In this document: one piece after another, positions 63,172 to 64,000 of the stretch
Layout: every line of letters begins with the position of its first letter
How positions within the stretch are numbered: position 1 is the stretch's first letter
Assembly (NCBI RefSeq): GCF_001279775.1
Contig: NZ_LGDG01000085.1
Coordinates: 60,264-124,263 of the forward strand
Length of the DNA stretch: 64,000 nt
Direction of reading: 5' to 3'
Source: Streptomyces sp. MMG1533
GTDB taxonomy: Bacteria > Actinomycetota > Actinomycetes > Streptomycetales > Streptomycetaceae
Notes under the pieces: generated by a model
Seen by the model: the letters and a program-made list of their open reading frames with translations, nothing else
Database searches by the model: none
Told to the model about the DNA's origin: nothing
Made by a program: the position numbers and the translations under genes

Positions 63172-63870
63172 ATGAACGCGCACGGCTGGCGGCGGCTGCG
63201 TGACGTACCGCTGCTCGCCACGCTGCCGGACGCCGGCCTGACCGCGCTGTGGGACGCGTCCGTGCCGCGCCGCTACGACACCGGCGAGATCCTCCGGGCC
63301 CAGGGCACCCCGGCCGACCACCTGCTGGTCCTCCTGGAGGGCCGTGCGGCCGCGTCCGCCACGACGACGGTCGGGCGTGTGGTGGGGTTCGGCACGTGGG
63401 ACGGGCCCTGCGCGCTGGACAAGGTGGCGCTGCTCGACGGGGTGGGTCACACGGCGACGTTCACCGCGCTGACCCCGTGCGCCGTCCGGGCCGTGCCGCG
63501 GGCGCGGTTCACGGCGCTGCTGGACGACTCGGCGACGGTCCGCGCCCATGTGTTCCGTCTCCTGGCGGCCCAGGCACGCGCCCAGCAGGACCGGCTGACG
63601 GACACCGTCACGCTGCCCTGCGAGGCCAGACTCGCGGCCTGGCTCCTGGAGCGGACGGCATCGGAGCGGCCCGCCGCCGCCGTCTCCCTGCCCGGCGGCC
63701 AGCGCGAACTGGCCGACCTGCTGGGCGTCACCCGCGTCACGGTGAACCGGGCGCTGTCCCGGCTGCGTCGCGACGGTCTGGTCCGGTGGGCCGAGGACGG
63801 CCGGATCGAGGTCGTCGCCCCGGAGCTTCTCGCCCTGCGTGCCGCGCCGGACGCCGACGCTCCCGGCTGA
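63172..63870 (+). CDS. Crp/Fnr-family transcriptional regulator
   Basis: A 232-residue regulator: N-terminal cyclic-nucleotide-binding-like beta-roll (about 10-125) and C-terminal winged helix (about 145-225, QRELADLLGVTRVTVNRALSRLRRDG). The residues that hold cAMP in Crp are not conserved and no Fe-S cysteine cluster is seen, so the effector is unknown. ATG 63172 has AAGGAGA ten bases before it. It probably binds the palindrome in its own leader and thereby also the YCII promoter. Confidence 0.9.
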   Translation: MNAHGWRRLRDVPLLATLPDAGLTALWDASVPRRYDTGEILRAQGTPADHLLVLLEGRAAASATTTVGRVVGFGTWDGPCALDKVALLDGVGHTATFTALTPCAVRAVPRARFTALLDDSATVRAHVFRLLAAQARAQQDRLTDTVTLPCEARLAAWLLERTASERPAAAVSLPGGQRELADLLGVTRVTVNRALSRLRRDGLVRWAEDGRIEVVAPELLALRAAPDADAPG

Positions 63871-63876
63871 GCCCGG

Positions 63877-64000
63877 CTACACGTTGTTCAGATACGTCAG
63901 CACGGCCAGCACCCGGCGGTGTCCGCTGTCGCTCGGCGGCAGTCCCAGCTTCAGGAACACGTTGCCGATGTGCTTGTGGACCGCCCGTTCGGTGACCACG
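63877..64000 (-). CDS. LuxR/NarL-type response regulator (C-terminal part only)
   Basis: Only the last 40 codons are in the window. The translation VVTERAVHKHIGNVFLKLGL is the second half of a LuxR-type helix-turn-helix (recognition helix and following helix), and the chain ends VLAVLTYLNNV. This is the usual C-terminus of NarL/FixJ response regulators. A partner sensor kinase would lie outside the window. It is convergent with the Crp/Fnr gene, six bases apart. Confidence 0.85.
   Translation of the reverse strand, partial: VVTERAVHKHIGNVFLKLGLPPSDSGHRRVLAVLTYLNNV

Overview
The window reads as a chromosomal core segment of a Streptomyces (high-GC actinomycete). G/C-ending codons dominate, long antisense open frames are common, and many starts are GTG. 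Gene content and order match, from memory, the region of the S. coelicolor chromosome running from murA and hupA through sigU, matAB, ssrA-smpB, ftsEX, prfB and pkaAB. No phage, transposase, CRISPR array, rRNA or ordinary tRNA gene was seen; the only stable RNA recognised is tmRNA.

Region by region. (1) 1-8.4 kb: a partial YqgE/AlgH protein, murA (peptidoglycan precursor) followed by an unusual 137-bp tandem repeat made from its own 3' end, HU protein, an ACT-domain malic enzyme, a HelD-type helicase and the sigU/rsuA sigma/anti-sigma pair. (2) 8.7-14.9 kb: a CGNR zinc-finger regulator, a DUF1772 membrane protein, the nitrate genes nnaR and narK, a decayed FG-GAP/VCBS gene, and an ECF42-type sigma factor coupled to a DGPF/YCII protein. 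(3) 15-19.7 kb: matA, matB and an acyltransferase, the locus known for making a PNAG-like glycan that glues hyphae into pellets. (4) 19.9-28.8 kb: a divergent LysR/MFS pair with a tandem-repeat operator, then a five-gene sugar operon (lipoprotein, two permeases, GH31 alpha-xylosidase-like enzyme, LacI regulator) headed by two LacI-type palindromes.

(5) 28.8-36.5 kb: secreted PHB-depolymerase-like esterase, ssrA (tmRNA), smpB, S41 protease, ftsX, ftsE, a tiny zinc-ribbon membrane protein, an LAETG cell-wall-anchored protein and prfB. (6) 36.6-44 kb: Ser/Thr kinases PkaB and PkaA, divergent from a 1252-residue FHA plus FtsK/SpoIIIE-like protein whose Walker A lysine is replaced by arginine. (7) 44.2-47.9 kb: a second sugar ABC importer operon, in which one permease carries a large extra soluble insert. 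(8) 48-57.9 kb: three tandem paralogues that fuse a GT2 glycosyltransferase to a TagF/CDP-glycerol-type polymerase domain, followed by two polytopic membrane proteins. Together with a further GT2 gene and galE at 59-61.8 kb they look like an uncharacterised cell-wall glycopolymer locus. (9) 57.9-64 kb: the ohr/ohrR peroxide pair interrupts that locus, and the end holds an ADP-ribosylglycohydrolase, a YCII protein, a Crp/Fnr regulator with a 26-bp perfect palindrome in front of it, and the C-terminus of a LuxR-type response regulator.

Functionally the window is dominated by the cell envelope (murA, matAB, ftsEX, teichoic-acid-like cluster, sortase substrate), stress and signalling (sigU, ECF42, kinases, ohrR), ribosome rescue and termination (ssrA, smpB, prfB), and two carbohydrate uptake operons. 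The least explained items are the murA tail repeat, the GT2-TagF triplet, the FHA-FtsK protein with a degenerate P-loop, and several strong palindromes with no assigned regulator.
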